From Micromonospora sp. LH3U1 (GTDB taxonomy: Bacteria > Actinomycetota > Actinomycetes > Mycobacteriales > Micromonosporaceae): a DNA stretch of 64,000 nucleotides. Within the stretch, counting starts at the first letter, position 1. Each line of letters starts with the position of its first letter. Below the pieces are notes generated by a model. It was given only the letters and a program-made list of their open reading frames with translations. It was not told the DNA's origin and made no database searches. The stretch is taken from positions 434,001 through 498,000 of the forward strand of contig NZ_CP116936.1 in NCBI RefSeq assembly GCF_028475105.1, written 5' to 3'. Both the position numbers and the translations under genes were made by a program. Of the stretch, positions 55,636 through 64,000 are shown one piece after another.

Positions 55636-55670
55636 ATCCCTGGTGCCTGTGCCGGATCGGGGAGAAGACG

Positions 55671-55877
55671 TCAGCGACCGTCGGCTGTCGCGGCCCGCAG
55701 CGCCCAGCCGTTGAGGACCTGATGGATGCCCCGCAGCCGTTCGTTGATCTGCTCCAGGCGTTCCGCCTGGGCCAGGGCAGCCAGCGCGGATCCGAGCGCG
55801 ATCTGCTGGTCAAGAGTGAGTTGTTCCTGGTCGATGGTATAGAGCAGGTCGACGGTCTCGGCGATGGTGTCGGCCAC
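55671..55877 (-). CDS. Small helical hypothetical protein
   Basis: This 68-residue helical protein (TIAETVDLLYTIDQEQLTLDQQ, ALAALAQAERLEQINERL) has no signal or membrane segment. GTG at 55877 follows GAGGAGG by 4 bases, which fixes the start. The longer ORF overlaps the helicase gene and is rejected. I know no family; the heptad-like pattern would allow a coiled coil. Confidence 0.7.
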   Translation of the reverse strand: MADTIAETVDLLYTIDQEQLTLDQQIALGSALAALAQAERLEQINERLRGIHQVLNGWALRAATADGR

Positions 55878-55977
55878 GGCTCCTCCTCGGGGCGCGGGGG
55901 TGAACGGCAGGACAGGCATCGATGGAAGCGCTCCCACACATTGTGCCCCGCGTCGGGCGTATTCATGCAAGCCTGAC

Positions 55978-58407
55978 TCAGGCGGGCAGGTTCGCCAGCA
56001 CCACGTCGAGCACCCGGATCGCGTCCGGCTTGGAGAGCGGGCTGTTGCCGTTGCCGCACTTCGGGGACTGCACGCAGGATGGGCAGCCGGCCTCGCAGCC
56101 GCACTCGGCAATCGCGTCCCGGGTGGCCCGCAGCCACGCCGACGCCGTCCCGTACGCCCGCTCGGCGAACCCGGCGCCGCCCGGGTGCCCGTCGTAGACG
56201 AAGACGGTCGGCGCCTCGGTGTCCGGGTGAACCGCGGTGGAGAGCCCGCCGATGTCCCACCGGTCGCAGGTGGCCATCAGCGGCAGCAGACCGATCGCGG
56301 CGTGTTCGGCGGCGTGCAACGCGCCCGGCACGTCGGCCGACTGGACTCCGGCGAGAGCCAACGACTGCGGGGACAGGGTGAACCAGACCGCCACCGTGCG
56401 CAGTTCCCGGGTGGGCAGGTCGAGCGGTCGGGTGTCGATCACCTCGCCGGTGGCGATCCGCCGCCGTTGGTACGACACCACCTGACTGGTCACGTCCACC
56501 TCGCCGAGGAACATGCCGACCGGCCCGGCGTCCACGTAGGAGCGCACCGACACCACGGACAGGTCGGTGACGTCGCGGGCGTGGGTGGACCAGTCCGGTT
56601 CCTCTGCGTGCACCAACGCGCAACCGTCGGCGAGGTCGAGCTCGTCGACCACGTACGAGACTCCCTGGTGCAGATGGACCGCGCCGGAGTGGAGCAGGAA
56701 GTGCGAGGAGCCACCGTCGACCGTGCCGAGCAGCCGGCCGGTCGACGACTCCACCACGCAGACCGGGGCGCCGCCCTGGCCGCGCAGGTCCACCTCGGGC
56801 CGCTCCCGGTGCCGCCAGTACCAGCCGGTGGGCCGCTGCCGCAGCGCCCCGGCCGCCACCAGCTGGTCGACCGCCTCCTTCGCCCCGTCGCCGAAGAGTG
56901 TCAGGTCGGCCGGGGTGAGTGGGGCCTCGACCGCGGCGCAGGCGAGTTGCGGTGCCAGCACGTACGGGTTGGCCGGGTCGAGCACCGTCGCCTCCACCGG
57001 CGCGCCGAAGATCGCCTCCGGGTGGTGCACCAGGTAGGTGTCCAGTGGGTCGTCCCGGGCGACCAGCACCGCGAGGGCCTCCTGCCCGGAGCGTCCGGCG
57101 CGGCCCGCCTGCTGCCACAGTGACGCCCGGGTGCCCGGGTAGCCGCAGATCAGCACCGCGTCCAGCCCGACCAGGTCCACGCCCAGCTCCAGCGCGTTGG
57201 TGGAGGCCAGGCCGAGCAGGTCGCCGTGCAGCAGCGCCCGTTCCAGTTCGCGCCGCTCCTCGCGCAGGTAGCCGCCCCGGTAGGCGGCCACCCGGTCGCC
57301 GAGCCCGGGCACCGCGTCGTCCAGCGCCCGGCGCGCACTGGCCGCCACGACCTCGGCGCCCTTGCGGGAGCGGACGAACGCGAGTGTGCGTACCCCCTCG
57401 GCGACCGTGTCGGCGAGCAGGTCCGCGGTCTCGCGCAGCGCCGACCGGCGGACCTGGACGAGGTCCGTCACGCCGTCGTGCCCGCCCGTCGCCTGTGCGG
57501 GCACCGCCGAGGACGCCGACGAGTCGGGTGGCAGCAGCGGCGGCTCCCAGAGTGCGAAGGTCACCCCGCCGCGCGGTGACGCGTCCTCGGTGACCGCCGT
57601 CACCGGCAGGCCGGTCAGCCGCCCGGCCGCGGTCGCCGGGTCACCGGAGGTCGCCGAGGCGAGTACGAACACCGGGGTGGCCCCGAACCGGGCGCACTGC
57701 CGGCGCAGCCGACGCAGGACGTGGGCCACGTGCGAGCCGAACACCCCTCGGTAGGTGTGGCACTCGTCGATCACCACGTACGCGAGTCGGCGCAGGAAAC
57801 CGGACCATTGGGCATGCCCGGGCAGGATGCCGTGGTGCAGCATGTCGGGGTTGGTCAGCACGAACCGGGAGTGCCGGCGGATCCACTCCCGCTCGGCGCG
57901 CGGAGTGTCCCCGTCGTAGCAGGCTGGGCGGACTCCCTCCAGCTCCAGCGCGGCGACGGACCGCAACTGGTCGGCGGCGAGCGCCTTGGTCGGCGCCAGG
58001 TAGAGCACGGTGGCCCGGGGGTCGGCGAGCAGGGTGGCCAGCGCCGGGAGCTGGTACGCCAATGACTTGCCGGACGCGGTGCCGGTGGCGACCACCACGT
58101 GCTCGCCCTCGTACGCCAGGTTGGCGGCCTCGGCCTGGTGCTGCCAGGGCGCGACCACGCCGCGCCGGGTGAACGCCGTGCGCAACTCCACCGGTGCCCA
58201 CGACGGCCACGGCGCGGGCACCCCGGCGCGGGCCGGCACCCGTTCGACGTGGGTGACCGGGTCGCCGGCGCCCCGGGTACGCAGCCGGCGCAGCAGGTCG
58301 ACCGGCGATGGCCCGGTGCCGGGACCAGCGGATACGGTGGCCGCGGACGACGACTCCAGGTCGTGGCGCGGCGTAGGACGCGCCGAGCTGGAGTCGTTGG
58401 AGGTCAC
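55978..58407 (-). CDS. DEAD/DEAH-box helicase, MrfA/Hrq1-like (DUF1998)
   Basis: This 809-residue SF2 helicase has motif I ATGTASGKSLAYQLP, motif Ia YLAPTKALAADQL, motif II VIDECHTYRG, motif III LASATSGDP and motif VI QQAGRAGRSGQEAL. The C-terminal DUF1998 region ends with a four-Cys cluster (CGCEAGCPSCVQSPKCGNG) that is likely a zinc site. MrfA in Bacillus repairs mitomycin C damage. GTG at 58407 matches the family start but has a weak ribosome site. The gene is divergent from bldG. Confidence 0.9.
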   Translation of the reverse strand: MTSNDSSSARPTPRHDLESSSAATVSAGPGTGPSPVDLLRRLRTRGAGDPVTHVERVPARAGVPAPWPSWAPVELRTAFTRRGVVAPWQHQAEAANLAYEGEHVVVATGTASGKSLAYQLPALATLLADPRATVLYLAPTKALAADQLRSVAALELEGVRPACYDGDTPRAEREWIRRHSRFVLTNPDMLHHGILPGHAQWSGFLRRLAYVVIDECHTYRGVFGSHVAHVLRRLRRQCARFGATPVFVLASATSGDPATAAGRLTGLPVTAVTEDASPRGGVTFALWEPPLLPPDSSASSAVPAQATGGHDGVTDLVQVRRSALRETADLLADTVAEGVRTLAFVRSRKGAEVVAASARRALDDAVPGLGDRVAAYRGGYLREERRELERALLHGDLLGLASTNALELGVDLVGLDAVLICGYPGTRASLWQQAGRAGRSGQEALAVLVARDDPLDTYLVHHPEAIFGAPVEATVLDPANPYVLAPQLACAAVEAPLTPADLTLFGDGAKEAVDQLVAAGALRQRPTGWYWRHRERPEVDLRGQGGAPVCVVESSTGRLLGTVDGGSSHFLLHSGAVHLHQGVSYVVDELDLADGCALVHAEEPDWSTHARDVTDLSVVSVRSYVDAGPVGMFLGEVDVTSQVVSYQRRRIATGEVIDTRPLDLPTRELRTVAVWFTLSPQSLALAGVQSADVPGALHAAEHAAIGLLPLMATCDRWDIGGLSTAVHPDTEAPTVFVYDGHPGGAGFAERAYGTASAWLRATRDAIAECGCEAGCPSCVQSPKCGNGNSPLSKPDAIRVLDVVLANLPA

Positions 58408-58547
58408 GCCCTGCACTCTCGCACTGGTGTTCGGAGATGAAAAGTCGGGCCGGGGGGTAAGGGGAAGCCTCCGCTGGCGTCCGCAGGCCGCACCGGCGGT
58501 AGTGGTTAGATGCCCACGAGAGTTTACGGCTCTGGCGAGGAGGACCG

Positions 58548-58904
58548 ATGGAGCTGTCACTGGCGACCCGCACCGTGGGCGAGCACACGGTGCTCGAGGT
58601 CGGTGGTGAGGTGGACGTCTACACCGCGCCCCGGCTTCGCGAACGACTCCTCGAACTGATCGACGGTGGCGCCCGTCACGTGGTGGTTGACCTCGGTCGG
58701 GTGGACTTCCTCGACTCCACCGGGTTGGGCGTGCTGGTCGGCGCCCTCAAGCGGCTCCGCGCGGCCAGCGGTTCGTTCGCCCTGGTCTGCGACAAGGAGC
58801 CCCTGCTCAAGATCTTCCGGATCACCGCACTGGACCAGGTGTTTCCGTTGCACCCGACGGTCGACGCGGCGATCAGCGCCGACTCGGCGGGCGCCGGCGC
58901 GTGA
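58548..58904 (+). CDS. bldG: Anti-sigma factor antagonist BldG
   Basis: This 118-residue STAS-domain protein has the phosphorylation motif [14 protein letters not shown], with Ser57 as the likely site. Unphosphorylated, it binds anti-sigma factors and frees sigma factors. In Streptomyces BldG is needed for aerial growth and antibiotics, and the same neighbours (helicase, anti-sigma, hppA, topA) occur there. ATG follows GAGGAGGA. The stop overlaps the next start (TGATG). Confidence 0.9.
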   Translation: MELSLATRTVGEHTVLEVGGEVDVYTAPRLRERLLELIDGGARHVVVDLGRVDFLDSTGLGVLVGALKRLRAASGSFALVCDKEPLLKIFRITALDQVFPLHPTVDAAISADSAGAGA

Positions 58905-59338
58905 TGGCGACCGTCAAGCTCTCGTTCTCGCCCGCCCCGGTGCATGTACGCACCGCCCGGCTCGTCGGCGTTGCCGTCGCCCGGCGTGCCGGCGTGCGGG
59001 AGGATCTGTTGGACGAGGTGCGCCTGGCCATCGGCGAGGCGTGTACCCGCGCGGTGGCCCTGCATCGGCAGTACGGCCTGCCCGACCCGGTGCTGGTGGA
59101 GATGTCCGACGGCGGTTCGTACTCGGTGCGGGTGGTGGACCGGGCGCCGATCGAGGCTGGCATCGGTCTGACCGCGTTGCCGCCGGACGAGCTGGCCAAC
59201 GAGTCGCTCACCGATGAGGCGTTGACCACCGGCGTCGGCTTCGCGCTGCTCGCCGGCTTCGTCGAGGACCTGCAGGTGCGCCCTGTCGACGAGGGCATCG
59301 GCACCGAGGTGCGGATGGTGTGGCCGGTCGGCCGCTGA
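58904..59338 (+). CDS. Anti-sigma factor, serine kinase-like ATPase (ApgA-like)
   Basis: This 144-residue HATPase_c_2 protein is of the SpoIIAB/RsbW group. Conserved blocks are LDEVRLAIGEACTRAVALH (N-box, with Glu and Ala at usual Asn positions), VRVVDRAPIE, and GVGFALLAGFVEDL as the G2-like loop. The usual Asn of the N box (EAxxNA) is replaced by Arg-Ala, so ATP binding may be altered. It probably binds BldG. It overlaps bldG and ends 16 bases before a strong terminator. Confidence 0.78.
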   Translation: MATVKLSFSPAPVHVRTARLVGVAVARRAGVREDLLDEVRLAIGEACTRAVALHRQYGLPDPVLVEMSDGGSYSVRVVDRAPIEAGIGLTALPPDELANESLTDEALTTGVGFALLAGFVEDLQVRPVDEGIGTEVRMVWPVGR

Positions 59339-59353
59339 CCCTTTCCGATTCGT

Positions 59354-59389
59354 AGGCCGCATCCCCAGCTGGGGATGCGGCCTTGTTTT
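59354..59389 (+). terminator. Rho-independent terminator after the anti-sigma gene
   Basis: A perfect 30-base palindrome (59354-59383) is followed by TTGTTTT, the clearest intrinsic terminator in the window. Confidence 0.92.
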
Positions 59390-59654
59390 CATGGACCGTT
59401 CCCTATATCAGATTTCGTTTCATAACACAGCGACGAAGATCATCGCGACACGGTGGCACCTGCGTGTGACCTCCAACACTGCGGAGGGCTACAGTACCCG
59501 GGTTGTCAGCAAGTGATCCATCCCGCAGCCAGCGGGTATGGGTGGTCATCGCTGGTCCGCTGGTGGGTTGGCGCGCGCTTGCGAGTCCGCATCCAGGCGT
59601 CGGTCAGTGCGTCTCCACTCACCGGCGCGATTGTTCGGTAACAGGAGGACACAG
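59390..59654 (+). promoter_or_regulatory. Upstream region of hppA with candidate promoter
   Basis: A candidate -35 TGTGAC (59465-59470) and -10 TACAGT (59490-59495) are 19 bases apart, giving a long leader of ~150 bases. Nearer the terminator, 59400-59445 is AT-rich (CCTATATCAGATTTCG) and could hold a second promoter. No small gene is evident. Confidence 0.4.
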
Positions 59655-62012
59655 ATGTCCGGGACCTTGGCCGCCGACGGCGGCGGGCTTTCCCTTACCG
59701 GAAGCAATGTCACCTACGTCGTCATCGCCGCGGTAGTCGCGCTGGTGGCGCTCGGTTTCGCTGCCGCCCTGACAAAAACGGTGCTGGCCGCTGGTAAGGG
59801 CACCAACAAAATGCAGGAGATCTCGGAGGCGGTCCAGGAGGGCGCCTCGGCCTACCTGCTCCGCCAATTCCGCACCCTGGCGATCTTCGTCGTCGTTGCC
59901 GTGGTGCTGCTCTTCATGCTCCCGGTGCACGACACCGCTGGCAGCGAACTCGCGGTGAAGATCGGCCGTTCGCTCTTCTTCGTCGTGGGCGCCCTGTTCA
60001 GCGCGTTCATCGGCGGCGCCGGCATGTGGCTGGCCACCCGCGCCAACCTGCGCGTGGCCGCCGCCGCGAGGGAGCGGGTAGGCGGCCGTGAGGCGGCCAT
60101 GAAGATCGCGTTCCGGACCGGTGGCGTCGTCGGCTTCCTCACCGTCGGCCTCGGCCTCGTCGGTGCCGCGCTGGTCGTCCTGGTCTACCGGGGTGACGCG
60201 CCGACCGTGCTGGAGGGCTTCGGCTTCGGCGCCGCGCTGCTCGCGATGTTCATGCGGGTCGGCGGCGGCATCTTCACCAAGGCCGCCGACGTCGGCGCCG
60301 ACCTGGTCGGCAAGGTCGAGCAGGGCATCCCCGAGGACGACCCGCGCAACGCCGCCACCATCGCCGACAACGTGGGCGACAACGTCGGCGACTGCGCCGG
60401 TATGGCCGCCGACCTGTTTGAGTCGTACGCGGTCACGCTGGTCGCCGCGCTGATCCTGGGTCGCGCCGCGTTCGGCGAGGACGGCCTGGTCTTCCCGCTG
60501 ATCATCTCCACCATCGGCGTGCTGGTCGCGATCTTCGGAGTCTTCGTCACCCGGCTTCGCGCGTCCGACCGCAACGCCCTGACCGCGATCAACCGGGCCT
60601 TCTACATCTCGGCGGTGCTCTCCGCGGTGCTGGTGGCGATCGCCGCCTACGCCTACCTGCCGGCGACCTTCGGCGAGTTCGATGGCGGCCTCACCGACGC
60701 CTCCGGCAACCCGCGGCTGGTGGCCATCGGCGCGGTGGTGATCGGCATCGTGCTGGCCGCCGCGATCCAGGCACTGACCGGCTACTTCACCGAGACCAAC
60801 CGGCGACCGGTGCAGGACATCGGCAAGAGTTCACAGACCGGCGCGGCCACCGTGATCCTGGCCGGCATCAGCATCGGTCTGGAGTCGGCCGTCTACTCGG
60901 CGCTGCTGATCGGCGCGGGCGTCTTCGGCGCGTTCCTCCTCGGTGGCAGCTCCATCACGCTGTCGCTGTTCGCGGTGGCGCTGGCCGGCACCGGCCTGCT
61001 CACCACGGTCGGCGTGATCGTCGCCATGGACACCTTCGGGCCGATCTCCGACAACGCTCAGGGCATCGCCGAGATGTCCGGTGACATCGACGAGCACGGC
61101 GCTCGCACGCTCACCGAACTGGACGCGGTGGGCAACACCACCAAGGCGATCACCAAGGGCATCGCGATCGCCACCGCGGTTCTCGCCGCGACCGCGCTGT
61201 TCGGCTCCTACACCGACTCGCTGCGCACCGCGTACGCGGACGCCGGCGTGGGCGACGTCGGGACCGAGATCCTCAACTCGCTGAACGTGGCGAACCCGCG
61301 CAACCTGGTCGGTCTGATCATCGGTGCCGCGGTGGTCTTCCTCTTCTCCGGGCTGGCCATCAACGCGGTGTCCCGCTCGGCCGGCGCCGTGGTGATGGAG
61401 GTCCGCCGGCAGTTCCGTGAGCTGCCCGGCATCATGGACGGCACCCAGCGCCCGGAGTACGGCAAGGTCGTCGACATCTGCACCCGGGACGCGCAGCGCG
61501 AGCTGATGACCCCCGGCCTGCTCGCCATCCTGGCGCCGATCGCGGTCGGCTTCGGCCTCGGGCCCGGCGCGCTCGCGGCGTACCTGGCCGGTGCGATCGG
61601 TGCCGGCACCCTGATGGCGGTCTTCCTGTCCAACTCCGGTGGGGCCTGGGACAACGCCAAGAAGTTGGTCGAGGACGGCGCGTACGGCGGCAAGGGCTCC
61701 GAGGCGCACGCCGCCACGGTCATCGGCGACACCGTCGGCGACCCGTTCAAGGACACCGCCGGCCCGGCGATCAACCCGCTGCTCAAGGTGATGAACCTGG
61801 TCTCGCTGCTGATCGCGCCCGCCGTGGTGGCGTACAGCGTCGGCGACGACCGGAACGTCGGCCTGCGGGTCGGCATCGCGCTGGTCGCGACGCTGATCAT
61901 CGTGGCGTCGGTGGTGTTCAGCAAGCGCAAGGGCATCGCGATGGACTCCGACGCCGATGGCAACACCGGCGCGGGGAGCACCGATCACCGACCGGAGACG
62001 GTCAACGCCTGA
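59655..62012 (+). CDS. hppA: Membrane proton-translocating pyrophosphatase, K+-independent
   Basis: This 785-residue, ~16-helix H+-PPase couples pyrophosphate cleavage to proton export. Substrate motifs are KAADVGADLVGKVEQGIPEDDPRN, DNVGDNVGDCAGMAADLFE and, at the end, GDTVGDPFKDTAGPAINPL. The selector motif reads GNTTKAITKG; Lys at that site marks the K+-independent type. ATG at 59655 has AGGAGG ~6 bases upstream; the longer ORF from 59538 has no support. The order bldG, anti-sigma, hppA is conserved in Streptomyces. Confidence 0.94.
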   Translation: MSGTLAADGGGLSLTGSNVTYVVIAAVVALVALGFAAALTKTVLAAGKGTNKMQEISEAVQEGASAYLLRQFRTLAIFVVVAVVLLFMLPVHDTAGSELAVKIGRSLFFVVGALFSAFIGGAGMWLATRANLRVAAAARERVGGREAAMKIAFRTGGVVGFLTVGLGLVGAALVVLVYRGDAPTVLEGFGFGAALLAMFMRVGGGIFTKAADVGADLVGKVEQGIPEDDPRNAATIADNVGDNVGDCAGMAADLFESYAVTLVAALILGRAAFGEDGLVFPLIISTIGVLVAIFGVFVTRLRASDRNALTAINRAFYISAVLSAVLVAIAAYAYLPATFGEFDGGLTDASGNPRLVAIGAVVIGIVLAAAIQALTGYFTETNRRPVQDIGKSSQTGAATVILAGISIGLESAVYSALLIGAGVFGAFLLGGSSITLSLFAVALAGTGLLTTVGVIVAMDTFGPISDNAQGIAEMSGDIDEHGARTLTELDAVGNTTKAITKGIAIATAVLAATALFGSYTDSLRTAYADAGVGDVGTEILNSLNVANPRNLVGLIIGAAVVFLFSGLAINAVSRSAGAVVMEVRRQFRELPGIMDGTQRPEYGKVVDICTRDAQRELMTPGLLAILAPIAVGFGLGPGALAAYLAGAIGAGTLMAVFLSNSGGAWDNAKKLVEDGAYGGKGSEAHAATVIGDTVGDPFKDTAGPAINPLLKVMNLVSLLIAPAVVAYSVGDDRNVGLRVGIALVATLIIVASVVFSKRKGIAMDSDADGNTGAGSTDHRPETVNA

Positions 62013-62050
62013 TCCAGCACCGGCCCGGTGCCACACCTGGCCAAAGGCCG

Positions 62051-62056
62051 TACGCT
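62051..62056 (+). promoter_or_regulatory. Candidate -10 box TACGCT, leaderless lipoprotein gene
   Basis: TACGCT is followed by 7 bases and the ATG at 62064, the same arrangement as at 2070. Confidence 0.5.
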
Positions 62057-62063
62057 GCAACGC

Positions 62064-62606
62064 ATGCGTACGTGCCGGGCGTCTGCCGCCGGAAAATTCA
62101 CGGTGGTCCTGGCCACGATCGTCGTCGTGCTCGCCGGCTGTGGTGGGGGGCCCAGCCCACGGGCCTGGGCGGCTTCGGTCTGCGGCGCGCTCACCCCGTG
62201 GCGCTCCGAGATCAGCAAGTTGACCAGCAGCACGGACGAGCAGATGACCGCACGGACCACGCCGGCGCAGGCCAAGGAGAACCTGGTGCGGCTCTTCGGT
62301 GGGGCGGAGCAGGCCAGTGAGGCCGCGCGCCGCAAGGTGGAGCAGGCGGGCGTCCCGGAGACCGACAACGGCGAGGCCATCTCCGCCGGTTTCCGCAGTT
62401 CACTGGGGAAGATGCGGGACGCCTACGGCCGTGCCCGGGACACCATCGACGGGTTGGGCATCGGCGAGCCGACGGTCTTCTACGACGGCGTGCGGTCCGC
62501 GGTGGAGACCCTCAACAAGGAGTACGACGCCAGCGCGCTGGACACCAGCAAGCTCAACTCCGAGGAGCTGAAACAGGCCTTCGACGAGGTGCCGGAGTGT
62601 CGCTGA
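62064..62606 (+). CDS. Secreted lipoprotein, function unknown
   Basis: This 180-residue protein has a lipoprotein signal (FTVVLATIVVVLAGC, lipidated Cys). The mature part is helical and polar (ISKLTSSTDEQMTARTTPAQAKENL, VRSAVETLNKEYDASALDTSKLNSEELKQAF). Two further Cys (SVCGAL, and the last-but-one residue) could form a disulfide. The helical shape resembles small actinobacterial lipoproteins between hppA and topA. No function is known. The 3' end overlaps the next gene by 10 bases. Confidence 0.78.
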   Translation: MRTCRASAAGKFTVVLATIVVVLAGCGGGPSPRAWAASVCGALTPWRSEISKLTSSTDEQMTARTTPAQAKENLVRLFGGAEQASEAARRKVEQAGVPETDNGEAISAGFRSSLGKMRDAYGRARDTIDGLGIGEPTVFYDGVRSAVETLNKEYDASALDTSKLNSEELKQAFDEVPECR

Positions 62607-63367
62607 GCGGGCTCGGCGATTCCCCGGCGGCGCAGCCGCCGGCGCTGTTTCCCGTCCCCGAGCCCGGTGAGCCGACACCCGGTGAGCCAACACCCGGTGA
62701 GCCGACACCCGGTGAGCCGACACCAGGCACGCCGCGCCGCCGCAGTGGGCCAGCTCAGCCCGGCCCCCCGCCGACCGAGGACGCGGGCCGGCAACTTGTC
62801 TTCTTCGGCGCGGAGGCGGCCGAACCGACGGTCGCCGACCTGGCCGGGCTGCTCGCCGGGCCGGGCGAGGTGGTACGGATGGGCGGCACGGCCCGGCTGT
62901 CGGTGCAGGTGGACGCCGCGTGGCGGGTGCACGTGCTCGTCGCCGAACTGGCGTCGCGGGGGCTGGCGGCGAGCTGGGAGCCGACCGAGGGCGAGCGACA
63001 CGCCGTCCGTACGTCGTACACCCGGGTCTTGAAGCCGCTCGCGGCCGCCTGGCTGCACGGTCCGGCGAAACGCCCACCGGCCACCTTTCATCTGACCGGC
63101 CGGCGGCTGCGGTTGTGGCTCGCCGCCGCCGGGACGCCGGAGCAACCCGGCGGCTTCCTGCTGCGGCTCGGTGCGGACGACCAGGAGTGCTGGGAGCCGA
63201 TCGGGGTGGCGCTCGCCGCGGCAGGGCTCGCTGGCACGCTGGTCGGCCCGGCTGAGGGCGGCCCGGCGTACCGGATCACTGGTCGGCGCAGGTTGGGCCG
63301 GCTCGCCGAGCTGGTCGGTGGGCCGCCGCGCGCGGCGCCTGCCGACGCGTGGCCGACCCGACCCTGA
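62597..63367 (+). CDS. Conserved hypothetical protein upstream of topA
   Basis: This 256-residue protein starts with a ~60-residue Pro-rich disordered region including four GEPTP units. A globular domain of ~190 residues follows (RQLVFFGAEAAEPTVADLAGLLAGPGEV, VHVLVAELASRGL, SYTRVLKPLAAAWLHG, AYRITGRRRLGRLAELVG). I do not recognise the fold; similar genes sit before topA in other actinomycetes as I recall. GTG at 62597 overlaps the lipoprotein gene. Confidence 0.72.
   Translation: MSLSGLGDSPAAQPPALFPVPEPGEPTPGEPTPGEPTPGEPTPGTPRRRSGPAQPGPPPTEDAGRQLVFFGAEAAEPTVADLAGLLAGPGEVVRMGGTARLSVQVDAAWRVHVLVAELASRGLAASWEPTEGERHAVRTSYTRVLKPLAAAWLHGPAKRPPATFHLTGRRLRLWLAAAGTPEQPGGFLLRLGADDQECWEPIGVALAAAGLAGTLVGPAEGGPAYRITGRRRLGRLAELVGGPPRAAPADAWPTRP
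62666..62725 (+). repeat. Four 15-bp repeats (GEPTP)
   Basis: The unit GGTGAGCCGACACCC occurs four times in a row with one change, in frame in the N-terminal region of the gene at 62597. Confidence 0.85.
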
Positions 63368-63728
63368 ACCGGTCATTTCGCCCAGGTTGTCGACGGTGTG
63401 GGAGCGGCGGCCGGGTGTCCGGTGCCGGACAGCGGGCGGGCCGATCCAGGCGGAAAACGGGCGGGTCGGACCCCGGCCGTGGGCCCGCCATCCTCACAGT
63501 GGCCCGCTTCGAGCCCTACTCACGGTGTACGGTGGCGCCGTCCGGCAGTGCTGAGCGCGGCGGGGCGGGCGTCGACCGCCGCGCCATAGCGGTTTGCGGC
63601 CCGCGAAACCCGAAGCGCGGGCGGCGCGTTACGTTGGACATCCGGACCGCCGGTGCGACGGCGGGGTCGAAAGCGGTCGCTGTCCGGGCGCCGGCAGACC
63701 ACGAGCAGGAGTGAGGTCGGGGAGAGAC
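63368..63728 (+). other. Intergenic region upstream of topA
   Basis: This 361-bp spacer carries GTGTACGGT (about 63524) and GCGTTACGTT (about 63629), which may be -10 regions of topA promoters. Frames that cross it lack coding bias, and I see no gene. Confidence 0.5.
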
Positions 63729-64000
63729 GTGCCAAGTAACGCTGGAACCACCCGTCTGGTCATCGTCGAGTCACCGGCGAAGGCCAAGACGATCTCGGGC
63801 TACCTCGGCCCGGGGTACGTCGTGGAGGCCAGCTTCGGTCACGTCCGCGACCTGCCGCGCAACGCCGCCGATGTGCCGGCCAAATACAAGAAGGAACCCT
63901 GGGCCCGGCTCGGGGTGGACGTGGACAACGGCTTCCACGCGCTCTACGTCGTCTCCGCCGACCGTAAGCAGCAGATCAGCAAGCTGATAAAGCTGGCCAA
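63729..64000 (+). CDS. topA: DNA topoisomerase I, N-terminal part
   Basis: This is the start of topoisomerase IA, cut by the window edge after 90 codons. TRLVIVESPAKAKTISGYLG is the TOPRIM start with the catalytic Glu. FGHVRDLPRNAADVPAKYKK and HALYVVSADRKQQI follow. The enzyme removes negative supercoils. GTG follows GGGGAGAG. The catalytic Tyr lies beyond the window. Confidence 0.93.
   Translation, partial: MPSNAGTTRLVIVESPAKAKTISGYLGPGYVVEASFGHVRDLPRNAADVPAKYKKEPWARLGVDVDNGFHALYVVSADRKQQISKLIKLA

Noticed and set aside
59461..59480. Rex-like site upstream of hppA (TGTGACCTCC...)
   Set aside because: Only one half-site fits; the second arm does not match TTCACA.

Overview
The window is a high-GC actinobacterial chromosome segment. 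Codons end almost always in G or C, GTG starts are common, and many stop and start codons overlap as ATGA or GTGA. Gene content and order (complex I next to menaquinone genes; acs, a Tad pilus block, a DUF1998 helicase, bldG, an anti-sigma kinase, hppA, then topA) match filamentous actinomycetes. Protein style and intergenic repeats point to Micromonosporaceae such as Micromonospora; this placement is inferred from memory, not from a search.

Layout. 1-1.1 kb: the C-terminal end of an LPxTG wall protein. 1.3-21.2 kb: a respiratory block with menG, a small ORF, a menJ-like geranylgeranyl reductase behind a near-consensus Rex operator, the complete 14-gene nuo operon (nuoA-N), and a long-chain polyprenyl diphosphate synthase. 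Quinone making and NADH:menaquinone oxidoreductase therefore sit together. 21.2-29.1 kb: an MFS exporter, an IclR regulator, a Tat-exported PhoX phosphatase behind a PHO box, an ECF sigma/anti-sigma pair, a GNAT-RarD pair and a small holin-like membrane protein.

29.2-38.3 kb: a partial type VII (ESX) locus with eccE, two WXG100 genes and mycosin mycP. It is followed by an SseB-domain protein split by a frameshift, a small partner gene, an alpha/beta hydrolase lacking the usual nucleophile, and a lipoprotein. 38.4-44.0 kb: two tandem secreted M6 (immune inhibitor A) metalloproteases. 44.2-49.0 kb: acs, a degenerate Fic-fold protein, a HAD-IB phosphatase and a truncated ECF sigma gene. 49.4-54.7 kb: a compact Tad/Flp pilus operon including a 55-residue pilin. 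54.9-64 kb: a LURP-one protein, a small ORF, an MrfA-like helicase, bldG with its anti-sigma partner, a K+-independent H+-pyrophosphatase, a lipoprotein, a hypothetical gene and the start of topA.

The most interesting signals are regulatory or structural. They are the Rex site before the menaquinone/complex I block, the PHO box before phoX, seven genes that look leaderless with a TAnnnT box 6-9 bases before the start codon, two related palindromic elements that both fill convergent gene ends, a repeated element in two nuo spacers, the degenerate Fic protein, and the possible toxin/immunity-like pair beside the ESX genes.
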